The notes under the pieces: generated by a model
Seen by the model: only the letters and a program-made list of their open reading frames with translations
What the model was told of the DNA's origin: nothing
The model's database searches: none
Shown here: in pieces, positions 32,942-42,474 of the stretch
Layout: each line of letters starts with the position of its first letter
How positions within the stretch are numbered: position 1 is the stretch's first letter
Position numbers and translations under genes: made by a program
Assembly (NCBI RefSeq): GCF_008704555.1
Contig: NZ_CP023702.1
Location: forward strand, 4,874,001-4,938,000
DNA: 64,000 nucleotides
Source of the DNA: Streptomyces nitrosporeus
GTDB taxonomy: Bacteria; Actinomycetota; Actinomycetes; Streptomycetales; Streptomycetaceae
Direction of reading: 5' to 3'

Positions 32942-35359
32942 TCAGCCGTGGGAGCCGGTGGCGGGGGTGGGGCCGGCCGTCTCCTGGCGGGGTCCCGGTG
33001 CCGGGGCGGCCGGTGTGTTCTTCGTGGGCGGTGCGGTGGGCTTCGTGTCCGCCGTGCCGCCCGCGGTGGTTCTCGCGGTGGGTTTCGTGGCGGGTTTCGC
33101 GGTGCGGCGGTCGGCGGGGGAGCCGCCCGGGGGAGAGGTGTCGCCGCCTTCGGCTTCCTCGGTGTCGCCGGTGTCCTCGGGGGCCCTGGAGGGGTCCGGG
33201 CTGCCGGAGGCGTCGGGGTCGTCCTCCTCGGGGCCTTCCTCCGCGTCCAGTTCGAAGCCCTGCACCTCGCTGCCCCGGAGGGCGGCCCGGGTGTAGGCGC
33301 CCCAGGTCTGGGCGGGTGCGCCGCCGCCGTTCATACGGGCGAGGCCCAGTGCTCCGTACAGGGATTTCTGGATGCCGGTCTCGGGGTCCTGGCCCATGAC
33401 GGCGATGACGGTGGCGAGGCCGGGGGTGTAGCCGGCGAACCAGGCGGCGCGGTCCTCCTCGGCGGTGCCGGTCTTGCCGGCGGCGGGGCGGCCGGCGGCC
33501 TGGGCGGCGGTGCCGGTGCCGCCCTTGACGACGCTCAGCAGGACGGAGGTGGTGGTGTCGGCGGCCTTGCGGCTGATGGCCTGCCGGGCGTCCCTGGCGG
33601 GGAGGTCGAGATCGGTTCCGTCCTTGCTGATCTTCACCACGAGTGTGTGGGGGCGCTGTCTGCCGTGGTCGGCGAGGGTCGCGTAGGCGGAGGCCATGTC
33701 GACGACGCTGGCGGTGGCGGGGCCGAGCGCGATGGAGGGGGAGGCGGTGAGGTCGGGGGTGTCCGTGGGGATGCCGAGGGCGACGGCGGTGCTTCTGACC
33801 TGTTCGGGGCCGACGTCCTGGGCCATCTGCGCGTAGACGGCGTTGACGGACTTGTCGGTGGCTTCGCGGACGGTGATGTGTCCGTAGTCGACGTCGTCCT
33901 CGTTGGCGGGGGAGTAGCCGGTGGAGCCGGCCTTGCTCTGGACGGTGCGTTCGTTGGTGCCGTCGTAGCGGGTGTTGGGGGTGATGACGCGTCCGTCCTG
34001 GGTGGTGGAGCCGTTGTCGAGTGCGGCGGCGAGGACGAACGGTTTGAAGGTGGAGCCGACCTGGTAGTCGCGGCGGGTGGCGTTGTTGACGTACTGCCTG
34101 GTGTAGTCGACGCCGCCGTAGAGGGCGACGACGTGGCCGTTGGCGGGGTCGACCGAGGCGCCGCCGGCGCGGACGTTGCGGTCGGCCTCGCGTTCGTCGT
34201 CGGTCCTGGCGAGGACGTTCTCCTCGACGGCGGCGACGAGGGCGTCCTGCTTGCCCTTCTGGAGGGTGGTGGTGATGCGGTAGCCGCCGGTGGCGAGGGT
34301 CTCCGTGTCGATGATCTTGTTGGCGGCGAGGTACTCCTCGACGGCCTGGACGATGTAGCCGCGCTGTCCGGAGAGGGCGGTGGCGGGCTTGGCCTCGCCG
34401 GGTACGGGGAAGGACATGGCTTCGCGGTCGGAGGAGCTGAGCCACTTCTCCTTGACCATGCCGTCCAGGACGTAGTTCCAGCGGGCGAGGACGGCCTTGC
34501 GGTTCTCGGGGTGGACGACGACGTCGTAGTTGCTGGGGGAGTTGAGCAGGGAGGCGAGGTAGGCGCCTTCGCCGATGCCGAGTTCGTCGACGTCCTTGCC
34601 GTAGTAGGCGTGGGAGGCGGCCTGGATGCCGTAGGCGTTGCGGCCGAAGTAGCTGGTGTTGAGGTAGCCCTCGAGGATCTCGTCCTTGCTCTGTTCGCGG
34701 TCGAGCTTGATCGAGATGAAGAACTCCTTGGCCTTGCGGACGAGGGTCTGCTCCTGGCCGAGGTAGTAGTTCTTGACGTACTGCTGGGTGATGGTGGAGC
34801 CGCCCTGGCGGCCCTTGCCGGTGACGGTGTTCCAGCCGGCGCGGAGGGTGGCCTTCACGTCGATGGCGTCCTCGGAGTAGAAGTCCCGGTCCTCGGCGGC
34901 GAGTACGGCGTGCTGGATGTCGCGGGGGATGCGGGAGAGGGGGATCTTCTCGCGGTTGATCTCGCCGTCGCGGGCGATGACGTCGCCGTCCTCGTACAGG
35001 TAGACGTTGGACTGGGCGGTGGCGGCGGCGTTGGCGGCGGGGATGTCGACGAGCTGGTAGCCGATGAGGAAGCCGCCGGCGAGGAGCAGGGCGAGGACGG
35101 CGGTGGCGCCGAGGGCCATGCGCCAGGTGGGTACGGCCCGCCGCCAGCCGGTGCGCCTGGGGCGCTTGCGTTTTTTGCGGGCGCCGTCCGCTTCGCCCGG
35201 TGCGCCGTCCGTGTCCGTGGGGGCGGGGTCCGGGGTGTGCGCGTCGGCCGGGTGGCCGGGGCCGGGTGTGTGCTCCGCGGCCGGGGGGTCCTGGGGGGTC
35301 CGGTCCTCGGGGCCTTGCTGACCGGGGTCTGAGCTGTGCTGTGGTGGCTCGTTGCTCAT
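32942..35359 (-). CDS. Class A penicillin-binding protein
   Basis: An 805-residue bifunctional peptidoglycan synthase. A 70-residue Pro/Asp cytoplasmic head with a basic patch (RKKRKRPRR) precedes one transmembrane segment near residues 81-101. The GT51 transglycosylase domain has catalytic Glu156 in AEDRDFYSEDA and GGSTITQQYVKN. The transpeptidase domain has the active-site GSTFKP, SVN and KTGTAEED motifs. The C-terminal 110 residues are disordered Thr/Pro/Ala-rich. It extends and cross-links glycan strands at the outer face of the membrane. It is divergent from the ABC-2 transporter operon. Confidence 0.95.
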   Translation of the reverse strand: MSNEPPQHSSDPGQQGPEDRTPQDPPAAEHTPGPGHPADAHTPDPAPTDTDGAPGEADGARKKRKRPRRTGWRRAVPTWRMALGATAVLALLLAGGFLIGYQLVDIPAANAAATAQSNVYLYEDGDVIARDGEINREKIPLSRIPRDIQHAVLAAEDRDFYSEDAIDVKATLRAGWNTVTGKGRQGGSTITQQYVKNYYLGQEQTLVRKAKEFFISIKLDREQSKDEILEGYLNTSYFGRNAYGIQAASHAYYGKDVDELGIGEGAYLASLLNSPSNYDVVVHPENRKAVLARWNYVLDGMVKEKWLSSSDREAMSFPVPGEAKPATALSGQRGYIVQAVEEYLAANKIIDTETLATGGYRITTTLQKGKQDALVAAVEENVLARTDDEREADRNVRAGGASVDPANGHVVALYGGVDYTRQYVNNATRRDYQVGSTFKPFVLAAALDNGSTTQDGRVITPNTRYDGTNERTVQSKAGSTGYSPANEDDVDYGHITVREATDKSVNAVYAQMAQDVGPEQVRSTAVALGIPTDTPDLTASPSIALGPATASVVDMASAYATLADHGRQRPHTLVVKISKDGTDLDLPARDARQAISRKAADTTTSVLLSVVKGGTGTAAQAAGRPAAGKTGTAEEDRAAWFAGYTPGLATVIAVMGQDPETGIQKSLYGALGLARMNGGGAPAQTWGAYTRAALRGSEVQGFELDAEEGPEEDDPDASGSPDPSRAPEDTGDTEEAEGGDTSPPGGSPADRRTAKPATKPTARTTAGGTADTKPTAPPTKNTPAAPAPGPRQETAGPTPATGSHG

Positions 35360-35548
35360 GACGGTGGTGGCTCCTCGACGACGAGTGATTGTCCCATAGT
35401 GCCCTTTTTGTGCCGTTGACCCCTGGATCCGTTACGGAAATCGGGTCGCGGCGGCCGCCCCGGGTGGACTAGCGTCGTGCGCTTTGGTCCGGAGTGCCGT
35501 CGAGGCGCGTCCGGCGGGTGTCCGGTGTGCCGGGGTGAGGGGGACGTG

Positions 35549-36349
35549 GTGCGGCTCTACTCCGTGGTGGCGGCCGGAGGGTTCCGGCGGTACGCCACCT
35601 ACCGGGTGGCGACGGCGGCGGGGGTGTTCACCAACACCGTCTTCGGCTTCATCGTCGCGTACACCTACATGGCGCTGTGGGAGACCCGCCCCCGGCTCGG
35701 CGGGTACGACATGTCCGAGGCGCTGACGTACGTGTGGCTGGGGCAGGCGCTGCTGGCGGCCTGCGCGATGATGGGCGGCGGTTTCGAGGAGGAGATGGTC
35801 GAGCGGATCCGTACGGGTGACATCGCGGTGGACCTGTACCGGCCCGTGGACCTCCAGCTGTGGTGGCTGGCGGGGGACCTCGGGCGGGCGGCGTTCCAGC
35901 TGCTGGGGCGGGGTGTCGTACCGATGGCGCTGGGCGCGCTGGCGTTCGATCTGGCGCTGCCGGGCTCACCGGTGACGTGGGTGGCCTTCCTGGTGTCGGT
36001 GACGCTGGGGGCGGTGGTGAGTTTCGCGCTGCGGTTCCTGGTGGCCCTGTCGGCGTTCTGGCTGCTGGACGGGGCGGGCGCGATGCAGATCTCGATGCTC
36101 GCGGGGCTGTTCTTCTCCGGCATGGTGCTGCCGCTGACGCTGTTCCCGGGACTGCTGGGCGAGGTCGCGCGGGCGATGCCGTGGTCCTCGCTGTTGCAGG
36201 TCCCCGCCGATGTGTTCCTCGGCAAGCACACGGGCTGGGGCCTGGTGCGGGCCTACGCCTTCCAGGCCGGATGGGCGGTGGCGCTGTTGCTGGCAGGGCG
36301 GCTGCTGCAGTCGGTGGCGACCAGGAGGGTGGTGGTCCAGGGTGGCTGA
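35549..36349 (+). CDS. ABC-2 type permease, subunit 1
   Basis: A 266-residue membrane protein with about six hydrophobic segments, of the ABC2_membrane_6/DUF990 type. An internal segment YVWLGQALLAACAMMGGGFEEEMVERIRTGDIAVDLYRPVD carries the RIRTGDIA..LLRP-like motif common to these permeases. GAGGGGG lies just before tandem GTG codons (35546 and 35549). It is first of three overlapping genes with subunit 2 and the ATPase. Exporters of this type in actinobacteria have unknown cargo. Confidence 0.88.
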   Translation: MRLYSVVAAGGFRRYATYRVATAAGVFTNTVFGFIVAYTYMALWETRPRLGGYDMSEALTYVWLGQALLAACAMMGGGFEEEMVERIRTGDIAVDLYRPVDLQLWWLAGDLGRAAFQLLGRGVVPMALGALAFDLALPGSPVTWVAFLVSVTLGAVVSFALRFLVALSAFWLLDGAGAMQISMLAGLFFSGMVLPLTLFPGLLGEVARAMPWSSLLQVPADVFLGKHTGWGLVRAYAFQAGWAVALLLAGRLLQSVATRRVVVQGG

Positions 36350-37262
36350 GACCGGGGCGGAGCGGGCCGGGAGGGCCGAGACCGGGGCGGAGCGGGCCGG
36401 GAGGGCCGAGGCCGGGGCGGAGTGGTTCGAGGAGGCCGGGTTCGACCGGCGCTCGCGTGCGGTCGAAGGGGTGCGGGCGTACGCGCTGATCGTGGCGATG
36501 TGGGTGCGGTCCACGCTGGCCTACCGGGCGTCGTTCGTGATGACGGCGGCCGCGAACTTCATGGTGACCGCGTTCGACTTCGTGACGATCATGCTGATGT
36601 TCACCCATGTGGACGCGCTGGCGGGTTACTCCCTGCCGGAGGTCGCGCTGCTGTACGGGACGTCGGCGACGGCGTTCGGGCTGTCGGATCTGCTGATGGG
36701 CTCGGTCGAGCGGCTGGGGCGGCGGGTGCGGGACGGGACGCTGGACACCCTGCTGGTGCGGCCGGTGCCGGTGCTGGCGCAGATCGCCGCGGACCGGTTC
36801 GCGCTGCGCCGGGTGGGGCGGCTCACCCAGGGCCTGGTGGTGCTCGGGTACGCCCTGGTGAGTGTGGACGTGGACTGGACACCGCTGAAGGTGCTGATGC
36901 TGCCGCTGATGGTGCTGACCGGGGCGGCGATCTTCGGGGCGGTGTTCGTGGCGGGGGCGGCGTTCCAGTTCTGGGCGCAGGACGCCTCGCAGGTGCAGCA
37001 CGCGTTCACGTACGGGGGGACGACGCTGTTGCAGTACCCGCCGGCCGTCTTCGCGAAGGAACTGGTGCGCGGGGTGACGTTCGTGGTGCCGCTGGCCTTC
37101 GTGAGCTGGCTGCCCACGCTGTACGTGCTGGACCGGGACTATCCGCTGGGGCTGCCGTCCTGGGCGGCTTTCCTGGGGCCGGCCGTGGCGTGCGGGTGCC
37201 TGGTGCTCGCCGGGCTGGCGTGGCGGACGGGGCTGCGGTCGTACCGCAGCACGGGGAGCTGA
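36342..37262 (+). CDS. ABC-2 type permease, subunit 2
   Basis: A 306-residue DUF990-type permease. The membrane part begins near residue 45 (YALIVAMWVRSTLAYRASF) and has GRRVRDGTLDTLLVRPVPVLAQI, matching the same motif as subunit 1. The GTG start overlaps the upstream stop by 8 bases. The N-terminal 27 residues are a decapeptide repeat (ETGAERAGRA twice, then a partial third) encoded by a 30-bp minisatellite, so the true start could lie further in. It should form a heterodimer with subunit 1. Confidence 0.87.
   Translation: MAETGAERAGRAETGAERAGRAEAGAEWFEEAGFDRRSRAVEGVRAYALIVAMWVRSTLAYRASFVMTAAANFMVTAFDFVTIMLMFTHVDALAGYSLPEVALLYGTSATAFGLSDLLMGSVERLGRRVRDGTLDTLLVRPVPVLAQIAADRFALRRVGRLTQGLVVLGYALVSVDVDWTPLKVLMLPLMVLTGAAIFGAVFVAGAAFQFWAQDASQVQHAFTYGGTTLLQYPPAVFAKELVRGVTFVVPLAFVSWLPTLYVLDRDYPLGLPSWAAFLGPAVACGCLVLAGLAWRTGLRSYRSTGS
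36351..36423. repeat. 30-bp in-frame minisatellite in ABC permease
   Basis: Two perfect 30-bp units (36351-36380, 36381-36410) and 13 bases of a third, beginning ACCGGGGCGGAGCGG. The length is a multiple of three, so gain or loss of a unit keeps the frame. Confidence 0.9.
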
Positions 37263-37271
37263 GGAGTGGGC

Positions 37272-38261
37272 GTGGACAGCGATTTCATCGAACTCGACGG
37301 GGTCGAGAAGGTCTTCGACGTACGTCGTAAAGCGGGTTTCCTGCGGCGGGAGCGGCAGGAGGTACGGGCCGTGGACGGCATCAGCTTCCGGGTGCCGCGC
37401 GGGGAGATGGTGGGTTACATCGGGCCGAACGGCGCGGGCAAGTCGACGACGATCAAGATGCTGACGGGGATCCTCACCCCCAGCGGGGGCCGGCTGAGGG
37501 TGGCCGGGATCGACCCCTCCCGGGAGCGTACGAGGCTGGCCCACCGGATCGGGGTGGTGTTCGGGCAGCGCACCACCCTCTGGTGGGACCTGCCGCTGCG
37601 TGACTCGTACCGGCTGATGCACCGGATGTACCGGGTCCCGGACCGGCGTTTCCGGGAGAACCTGGACCGCTGTGTGGAGCTTCTGGACCTGGGTGCCCTG
37701 CTGGACGTGCCGGTGCGTCAGCTGTCGCTGGGGCAGCGGATGCGCGGGGACATCACGGCGGCGCTGCTGCACGATCCGGAGGTGCTGTACCTGGACGAGC
37801 CGACGATCGGGCTCGATGTGATCTCCAAGGTGAAGGTGCGGGACTTCCTGCGCGATCTGAACGCCGAGCGGTCCACGACGGTGCTGCTGACCACCCACGA
37901 CCTGACCGACATCGAGCAGTTGTGCCGGCGGGTGATGGTGATCGACCACGGGCGCCTGGTGTACGACGGGGCGCTGGACGGGCTGCACGAGGCGGGCCGG
38001 AGCGAGCGCGTCCTGGTGGTCGACCTGGAAAGGGAGCTGCCGCCGGTCGAGCCGCCCGGTGAGCTCTCCGCCCGGGTGGTGAAGGTGGAAGGCCCCCGGC
38101 AGTGGCTGGCGTTCCCCGCGTCGGCGTCGGCGGCTCCGCTGGTGGCGTGGCTGGCGGCGGCCCACCCGCTGGTGGACCTGTCGGTACGGGAGCCGGACAT
38201 CGAGGCGGTCATCGCGAAGATGTACGCGGCCGGCCGGGAGGCCGGTGACCGGAACACCTGA
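37272..38261 (+). CDS. ABC transporter ATP-binding protein
   Basis: A 329-residue ATPase for the two permeases upstream. Walker A GPNGAGKST, the Q-loop in VVFGQRTTLWWDLPL (a group-specific WWDLP motif), signature LSLGQRMRG, Walker B VLYLDEPTIGLD and the switch His in TTHDL are all present. A C-terminal extension of about 85 residues is typical for this subgroup. GAGGAG lies 6 bases before GTG 37272, which I prefer to GTG 37266. It starts 9 bp after the permease stop. Confidence 0.93.
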   Translation: MDSDFIELDGVEKVFDVRRKAGFLRRERQEVRAVDGISFRVPRGEMVGYIGPNGAGKSTTIKMLTGILTPSGGRLRVAGIDPSRERTRLAHRIGVVFGQRTTLWWDLPLRDSYRLMHRMYRVPDRRFRENLDRCVELLDLGALLDVPVRQLSLGQRMRGDITAALLHDPEVLYLDEPTIGLDVISKVKVRDFLRDLNAERSTTVLLTTHDLTDIEQLCRRVMVIDHGRLVYDGALDGLHEAGRSERVLVVDLERELPPVEPPGELSARVVKVEGPRQWLAFPASASAAPLVAWLAAAHPLVDLSVREPDIEAVIAKMYAAGREAGDRNT

Positions 38262-38331
38262 GGGGCCCGGTACCGCGGGCCGGCCGGGTCCCCTTTTCGC
38301 GGCCGGGGCCGTCGAGGGCTGTCCTGTGCTT

Positions 38332-38539
38332 CCCGGCGGGCGTGCGACGGCAGCCACGGCACCGCGCGGTGTCGCCGGGACGTCCGCGTACTCCCCCGGT
38401 GGTTCCGTCTGGGGGCGCCTCCGTCCGTAGGTGAACCCCCTCCGCCTCGCAGCGCTCCCCCACAGCCTGAACGGTGTGGGAGGGGCTCTGCCGCCTGACG
38501 CCGTGCGCCGGTCCACCACGGATTGCGGAGCAGCCCTTA
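38332..38539 (+). repeat. Dispersed repeat, copy 2
   Basis: Begins with the same CCCGGCGGGCG...CAGCCACGGCACC...GACGTCCGCRTAC block as 8861-9007 and ends with the same ...CAGCCCTT-type tail. An extra segment of about 60 bases in the middle contains the dyad CCCCCACAGCCTGAACGGTG-TGGGAGGGG. It also lies just upstream (35 bases) of a plus-strand gene. No coding is apparent. Confidence 0.7.
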
Positions 38540-38573
38540 GGCGGTGTCCGGGTTGCTCTATAGGCTGCTCGGC

Positions 38574-39281
38574 ATGACAAGTGAACGTCCGGACATGCGG
38601 GCTTCCGATGCGGAACGTGAGCGGATCGCCGAGACGCTGCGGGAGGCCGTGGCCGAGGGCCGGCTGGAGATGGACGAGTTCGAGCAGAGGCTCGACGCGA
38701 CGTACAAGGCCCGTACGCACGGGGAGTTGGAGCCGCTGGTGCGGGATCTCCCCGCGCCGGGCACGGCGGTGGCGCCGGTGAGCGGTCCGGCCGCGGTGTC
38801 CGCCGGGCGTGCGGCGGGGGCGGTGGACTGGTCGCGGCGGATCGGGAAGCCCGCGACGTCCTCGGGGGGTTTCGCGTTCTGGGGCGGGTTCGGCCGTAAG
38901 GGCCGCTGGACGGTCAGCCGGGTGTTCACCGCGTTCGCGATGTGGGGCGGGGGCGAGATCGACCTGCGCGAGGCGGACTTCGAGGACCGCGAGGTCGTGA
39001 TCCGCTGTTTCGCGATCATGGGCGGGATCCAGGTGAAGGTGTCCCCGGACGTCCATCTGCACGTCAACGGGGTCGGCATCATGGGCGGGTTCGACGAGCA
39101 GACCAAGGACGCCGCCTTCGACGACCCGGCGCCCGACGCGCCCCGGGTCCGGGTGACCGGCTTCGCCCTGATGGGCGGGGTGGGTGTGGACCGCAAGTGG
39201 AGCAAGGCGCAGCGGCAGCGGCTCAGGGCGGCGGAGCGCGACGAGCCGCGGGGCCGGCTGGAGAAGCGGGACGGGGACTGA
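38574..39281 (+). CDS. DUF1707 / LiaF-like C-terminal domain protein
   Basis: A 235-residue soluble protein. The N-terminal MRASDAERERIAETLREAVAEGRLEMDEFEQRLDATYKART is the DUF1707 (SHOCT-like) domain. The C-terminal part (IDLREADFEDREVVIRCFAIMGGIQVKVSPDVHLHVNGVGIMGGF) is the beta-helical LiaF-C/DUF2154 domain linked to cell-envelope stress sensing. Actinobacteria have many copies. The C-terminal tail is basic. It is monocistronic with the dispersed repeat upstream. Confidence 0.88.
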   Translation: MTSERPDMRASDAERERIAETLREAVAEGRLEMDEFEQRLDATYKARTHGELEPLVRDLPAPGTAVAPVSGPAAVSAGRAAGAVDWSRRIGKPATSSGGFAFWGGFGRKGRWTVSRVFTAFAMWGGGEIDLREADFEDREVVIRCFAIMGGIQVKVSPDVHLHVNGVGIMGGFDEQTKDAAFDDPAPDAPRVRVTGFALMGGVGVDRKWSKAQRQRLRAAERDEPRGRLEKRDGD

Positions 39282-39443
39282 GCGCCCGGCGCCCGGTCCG
39301 GGCCGGTCCGGGCGGTGGCTGGGGCTTGCGCGGCCCGGTCCGGGGCGGGCCCGGTGGCGGAAGGGGCCCGCGAGGACGGGTCCGGGCCCGGTGGTGGAGG
39401 CAGCCCGCGCGGTCAGGGCCGGGCGTCCGCGCGGGCGCGGGTG

Positions 39444-40718
39444 TCAGAAGGCGCCGGCCTTCGGGGCTCCGGAGAGGGCCGTGAGGTCGATCAGGTCGCC
39501 CAGTGCCTGGTAACCGGTGTCGTTGAAGTGGAGCCCGTCGCCGGAGTCGTAGGCGGGCAGCACCCGGGCGGGGGCGGACGGGTCGCGTACGGCGCGGTCG
39601 AAGTCGGCGAAGTCGTCGAAGACACCGCCGGACCGGATCCGCTCGTTGACCGCCTGGCGCACGGCCTCGCGCTCCGGGGTCCAGGTGGGGAACCCGCCGA
39701 ACGGCGTCAGGGTGGTGCCCACGACGCGCAGACCGCGTGCCTCGGCGCGCTCCACGAGGGAGCGGAGACCGTCCACGATGCGTCCGGCGTCGGGCTCGGC
39801 GGGTGCCTGCTGGACGTCGTTGATGCCGAGCGAGACGATCACGGTCTTCGCCCCGGAGACGGAGAGCACATCGCGTTCGAAGCGGTGGATTCCGGCCTGG
39901 CCGCCGATGCCGCCCCGGGTGGCCGGGCTGTCGAGCAGCAGCCGGTTCCCGGCGATCCCCTGGTTGGCGATGCCGTAGCGGTGCTGGAGGCGGTCGGAGA
40001 GCACGTCCGTCCAGCGGGTGTTGGCGTCGGTGGTGGAGCCGCTGCCCGCGGTGAGCGAGTCGCCGATCACGACGATCGCGCCCGGCGCGGTGTCGTTCAG
40101 GACCTCGACCGCGGTGAGGTAGCGCCAGTTGGCGGTGGACCAGGTGCCCTTGTCGTCGGCCAGGTAGGACGTCTGGTGGGTGTTGGGGTGGTAGGTGACG
40201 GGCCCGCCGCCGGCCGGGGTGCGCAGGGCGACGACGAGATCGGCGTCCGGGGCGACCGGGACGGTCACGGGGTCGCTGACGACCTGCCGGCCGGCCGCGA
40301 TCGTGACGGTGGCGCTGCCCTCGAAGGTGACCGGGCGGGTGTTGACGGTGGCCTGGTCTATGACGAGCGGCGCGGTGCCGAAGAGGTTGGACAGGGTGAT
40401 GCGGGCCGCGTCACCGCCGATGCTGGTGTGGACGGTGTTACGGATGACATGGCCCGGGTAACCGCTCTCGGTGTCCGGTTCGCCGCTGACGGGCGCCCCG
40501 GTCCAGGTCACGATCCAGGTGCCGGCCGCGTTGGCGGGTGCGGCGGGGGTGGCGGCCGGGACGGGATTGCGCGGTACGGACCGTGCGCGTCCGTCGTCGA
40601 AGGACGGTGAGCGGCGGTCCGCGGTGATCAGCGACGTACCGAAGGCGAGTGCTGCGGCGAATGCGGCAGTGCCTGCCACGAGGGCGATGAGCAGGGCGTA
40701 CCCCTGGCGCCTGGGCAT
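39444..40718 (-). CDS. Secreted/anchored SGNH (GDSL) esterase, first copy
   Basis: A 424-residue protein. A signal-anchor (YALLIALVAGTAAFAAALAFG) opens the protein, a beta-rich accessory region of about 130 residues follows, then an SGNH hydrolase domain: nucleophile Ser in VVIGDSLTAGSGSTTDANT, oxyanion residues in IANQGIAGNRLL and SLGINDVQQ, and the Asp-His pair in SGDGLHFNDTGYQAL. The family cleaves acyl or acetyl esters outside the cell. It is a paralogue of the gene at 48253-49611. AAGGAG lies 10 bases before ATG 40718. Confidence 0.92.
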   Translation of the reverse strand: MPRRQGYALLIALVAGTAAFAAALAFGTSLITADRRSPSFDDGRARSVPRNPVPAATPAAPANAAGTWIVTWTGAPVSGEPDTESGYPGHVIRNTVHTSIGGDAARITLSNLFGTAPLVIDQATVNTRPVTFEGSATVTIAAGRQVVSDPVTVPVAPDADLVVALRTPAGGGPVTYHPNTHQTSYLADDKGTWSTANWRYLTAVEVLNDTAPGAIVVIGDSLTAGSGSTTDANTRWTDVLSDRLQHRYGIANQGIAGNRLLLDSPATRGGIGGQAGIHRFERDVLSVSGAKTVIVSLGINDVQQAPAEPDAGRIVDGLRSLVERAEARGLRVVGTTLTPFGGFPTWTPEREAVRQAVNERIRSGGVFDDFADFDRAVRDPSAPARVLPAYDSGDGLHFNDTGYQALGDLIDLTALSGAPKAGAF

Positions 40719-40859
40719 GGGTGGTGGTTCTCCTTGCGATGATCTTGCTGGTCCCATCATGCGACAGGCCCTGGGGAACTCGGCGTGCGGCCCGGGAGTA
40801 GGTCAGGCAGGGACAATCGCGTACGACACGGGTGACGCGCCGGCGGACAGGTGGAGCGG

Positions 40860-42413
40860 ATGGAAAAGGACGCGGGGCAGGGAGCGGGCACGGGCCCCGG
40901 TGCGGAGCGGCCGGACCCCGGCGCGGAACCGGGTACGGGTGCGGGTGTGGGGCAGGGCGGGGAAGCGGATACGGGGCAGGGCCGGGAGCCGGGGCCGCCG
41001 GCGCGGCCGGAGGAGACACCGGATACGGGCGCGGTCGCGGTGGGCGGCGCGCCGTCCGGCGTACCGCCGGGGGCGGCTCCGGGCGGGCGTGCGGCCGGGG
41101 GCGGGCCTGCCGGTGAGCGGCGGACCGCGGGTGCGGCCGGGGGTCTGGGGGGTTTCGCGTACACCGCCGCCGACGAGGAGAAGCGGCGTGGTGTGCGCCG
41201 TATGAAGACCACCGCCACCGGTCTGCTCCTGCTCGTCGCGCTCGTGTACGTCCTCGCCACCTGGGCGAAGAACTCGGGTGTGGGCGGCTGGCCGGGCTAC
41301 GTCGCCGCGGCAGCCGAGGCGGGCATGGTGGGCGCGCTCGCCGACTGGTTCGCCGTCACGGCGCTGTTCCGGCGCCCGCTCGGCCTGCCCATCCCGCACA
41401 CCGCCATCATTCCCACCAAGAAGGATCAACTCGGAGCCTCACTTGGTTCCTTCGTGGGCGAGAACTTTCTCTCCGGAGACGTCGTCCGTGACCGAATTCA
41501 CGCTCTGGGCGTGGGTTCCCGGCTCGGTACGTGGCTGGCGCAGCCGGAACACGCCGACCGGGTCACCGCCGAACTGGCCACCGCCCTGCGCGGTGCGCTG
41601 ACCGTGCTGCGTGACTCCGACGTCCAGGCGGTGGTCGGCGAGGCGATCACCCGGCGGGCGGACTCGGTGGAGATCGCCCCCGGCATGGGCAAGATGCTGG
41701 ACAAGGTCGTCGTGGACGGCGGGCACCGCAAGGTCGTCGACCTGGTCTGCACCCGGGCCCACGACTGGCTGGTGCTGCACGGGGATTCCGTGATGGACGC
41801 GGTGCAGGGCGGGGCGCCCGGGTGGACCCCGCGTTTCGTGGACAAGCGGGTGGGTGAGCGGGTCTACAAGGAACTGCTGCGGTTCGTCACGGAGATGCGC
41901 GACATGCCCGGCCATCCGGCGCGCGGTGCGATCGACACGTTCCTGACGGACTTCGCCGCCGATCTCCAGACCGACCCGGACACCCGCGCGCGGGTGGAAC
42001 GGCTGAAGTCGGAGATCCTGGGCCGCGGTGAGGTGCAGGACGTCATCGCCTCCGCCTGGTCGGCGGTCCGGGCGATGGTCATCGCGGCGGCCGAGGACGA
42101 GCGGAGCGAACTGCGGCTGCGCGCCCGGGCGTCGCTGATGTCGCTGGGGGCCAGGCTGGCGACGGACGAGCGGCTCCAGGGCAAGCTGGAGGGCTGGCTG
42201 GAGGACGCGGCGGCCTACGTCGTCACCACGTACCGCACGGAGATCACCTCGCTGATCAGCGACACGGTCGCCGGGTGGGACGCGGACCAGACCTCGAAGA
42301 AGATCGAGGCGCACATCGGGCGCGACCTCCAGTTCATCCGGATCAACGGCACGGTGGTGGGTGCGCTGGCCGGCCTGGCGATCTACTCGGTCTCCCACGC
42401 GCTGGGAGGCTGA
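40860..42413 (+). CDS. DUF445 membrane protein
   Basis: A 517-residue protein. The first 115 residues are disordered Gly/Pro/Ala-rich. The DUF445 domain follows: RRMKTTATGLLLLVALVYVLA, AEAGMVGALADWFAVTALFRRPLGLPIPHTAIIPTKKDQLG (the family hallmark), a long helical region and a C-terminal transmembrane segment (VVGALAGLAIYSVSHALG). It is probably a membrane-tethered protein with a large helical domain; no role is established. ATG 40860 and GTG 40851 are both possible; GTGGAG lies before the ATG. Confidence 0.9.
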   Translation: MEKDAGQGAGTGPGAERPDPGAEPGTGAGVGQGGEADTGQGREPGPPARPEETPDTGAVAVGGAPSGVPPGAAPGGRAAGGGPAGERRTAGAAGGLGGFAYTAADEEKRRGVRRMKTTATGLLLLVALVYVLATWAKNSGVGGWPGYVAAAAEAGMVGALADWFAVTALFRRPLGLPIPHTAIIPTKKDQLGASLGSFVGENFLSGDVVRDRIHALGVGSRLGTWLAQPEHADRVTAELATALRGALTVLRDSDVQAVVGEAITRRADSVEIAPGMGKMLDKVVVDGGHRKVVDLVCTRAHDWLVLHGDSVMDAVQGGAPGWTPRFVDKRVGERVYKELLRFVTEMRDMPGHPARGAIDTFLTDFAADLQTDPDTRARVERLKSEILGRGEVQDVIASAWSAVRAMVIAAAEDERSELRLRARASLMSLGARLATDERLQGKLEGWLEDAAAYVVTTYRTEITSLISDTVAGWDADQTSKKIEAHIGRDLQFIRINGTVVGALAGLAIYSVSHALGG

Positions 42414-42420
42414 GCGGGCC

Positions 42421-42457
42421 GGGCACGCGTGGGGCCCGGGGCCGCCGACGCGTGCCC
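42421..42457. terminator. Bidirectional hairpin
   Basis: GGGCACGCGT pairs with ACGCGTGCCC across 17 bases, between the convergent DUF445 gene and small membrane-protein gene. Confidence 0.75.
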
Positions 42458-42474
42458 CGGGCCCGTCCGTGGGG

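Noticed and set aside
32276..35332. 1000-codon plus-strand frame opposite the class A PBP
   Set aside because: Gly/Val/Asp-rich mirror of a gene with all transglycosylase and transpeptidase motifs.
35649..39062. Very long minus-strand open frame (over 1100 codons) across the ABC-2 operon
   Set aside because: It is antisense to three clear transporter genes and a DUF1707 gene, has low-complexity His/Pro/Arg composition and no family motifs; an artefact of GC-rich codon bias.
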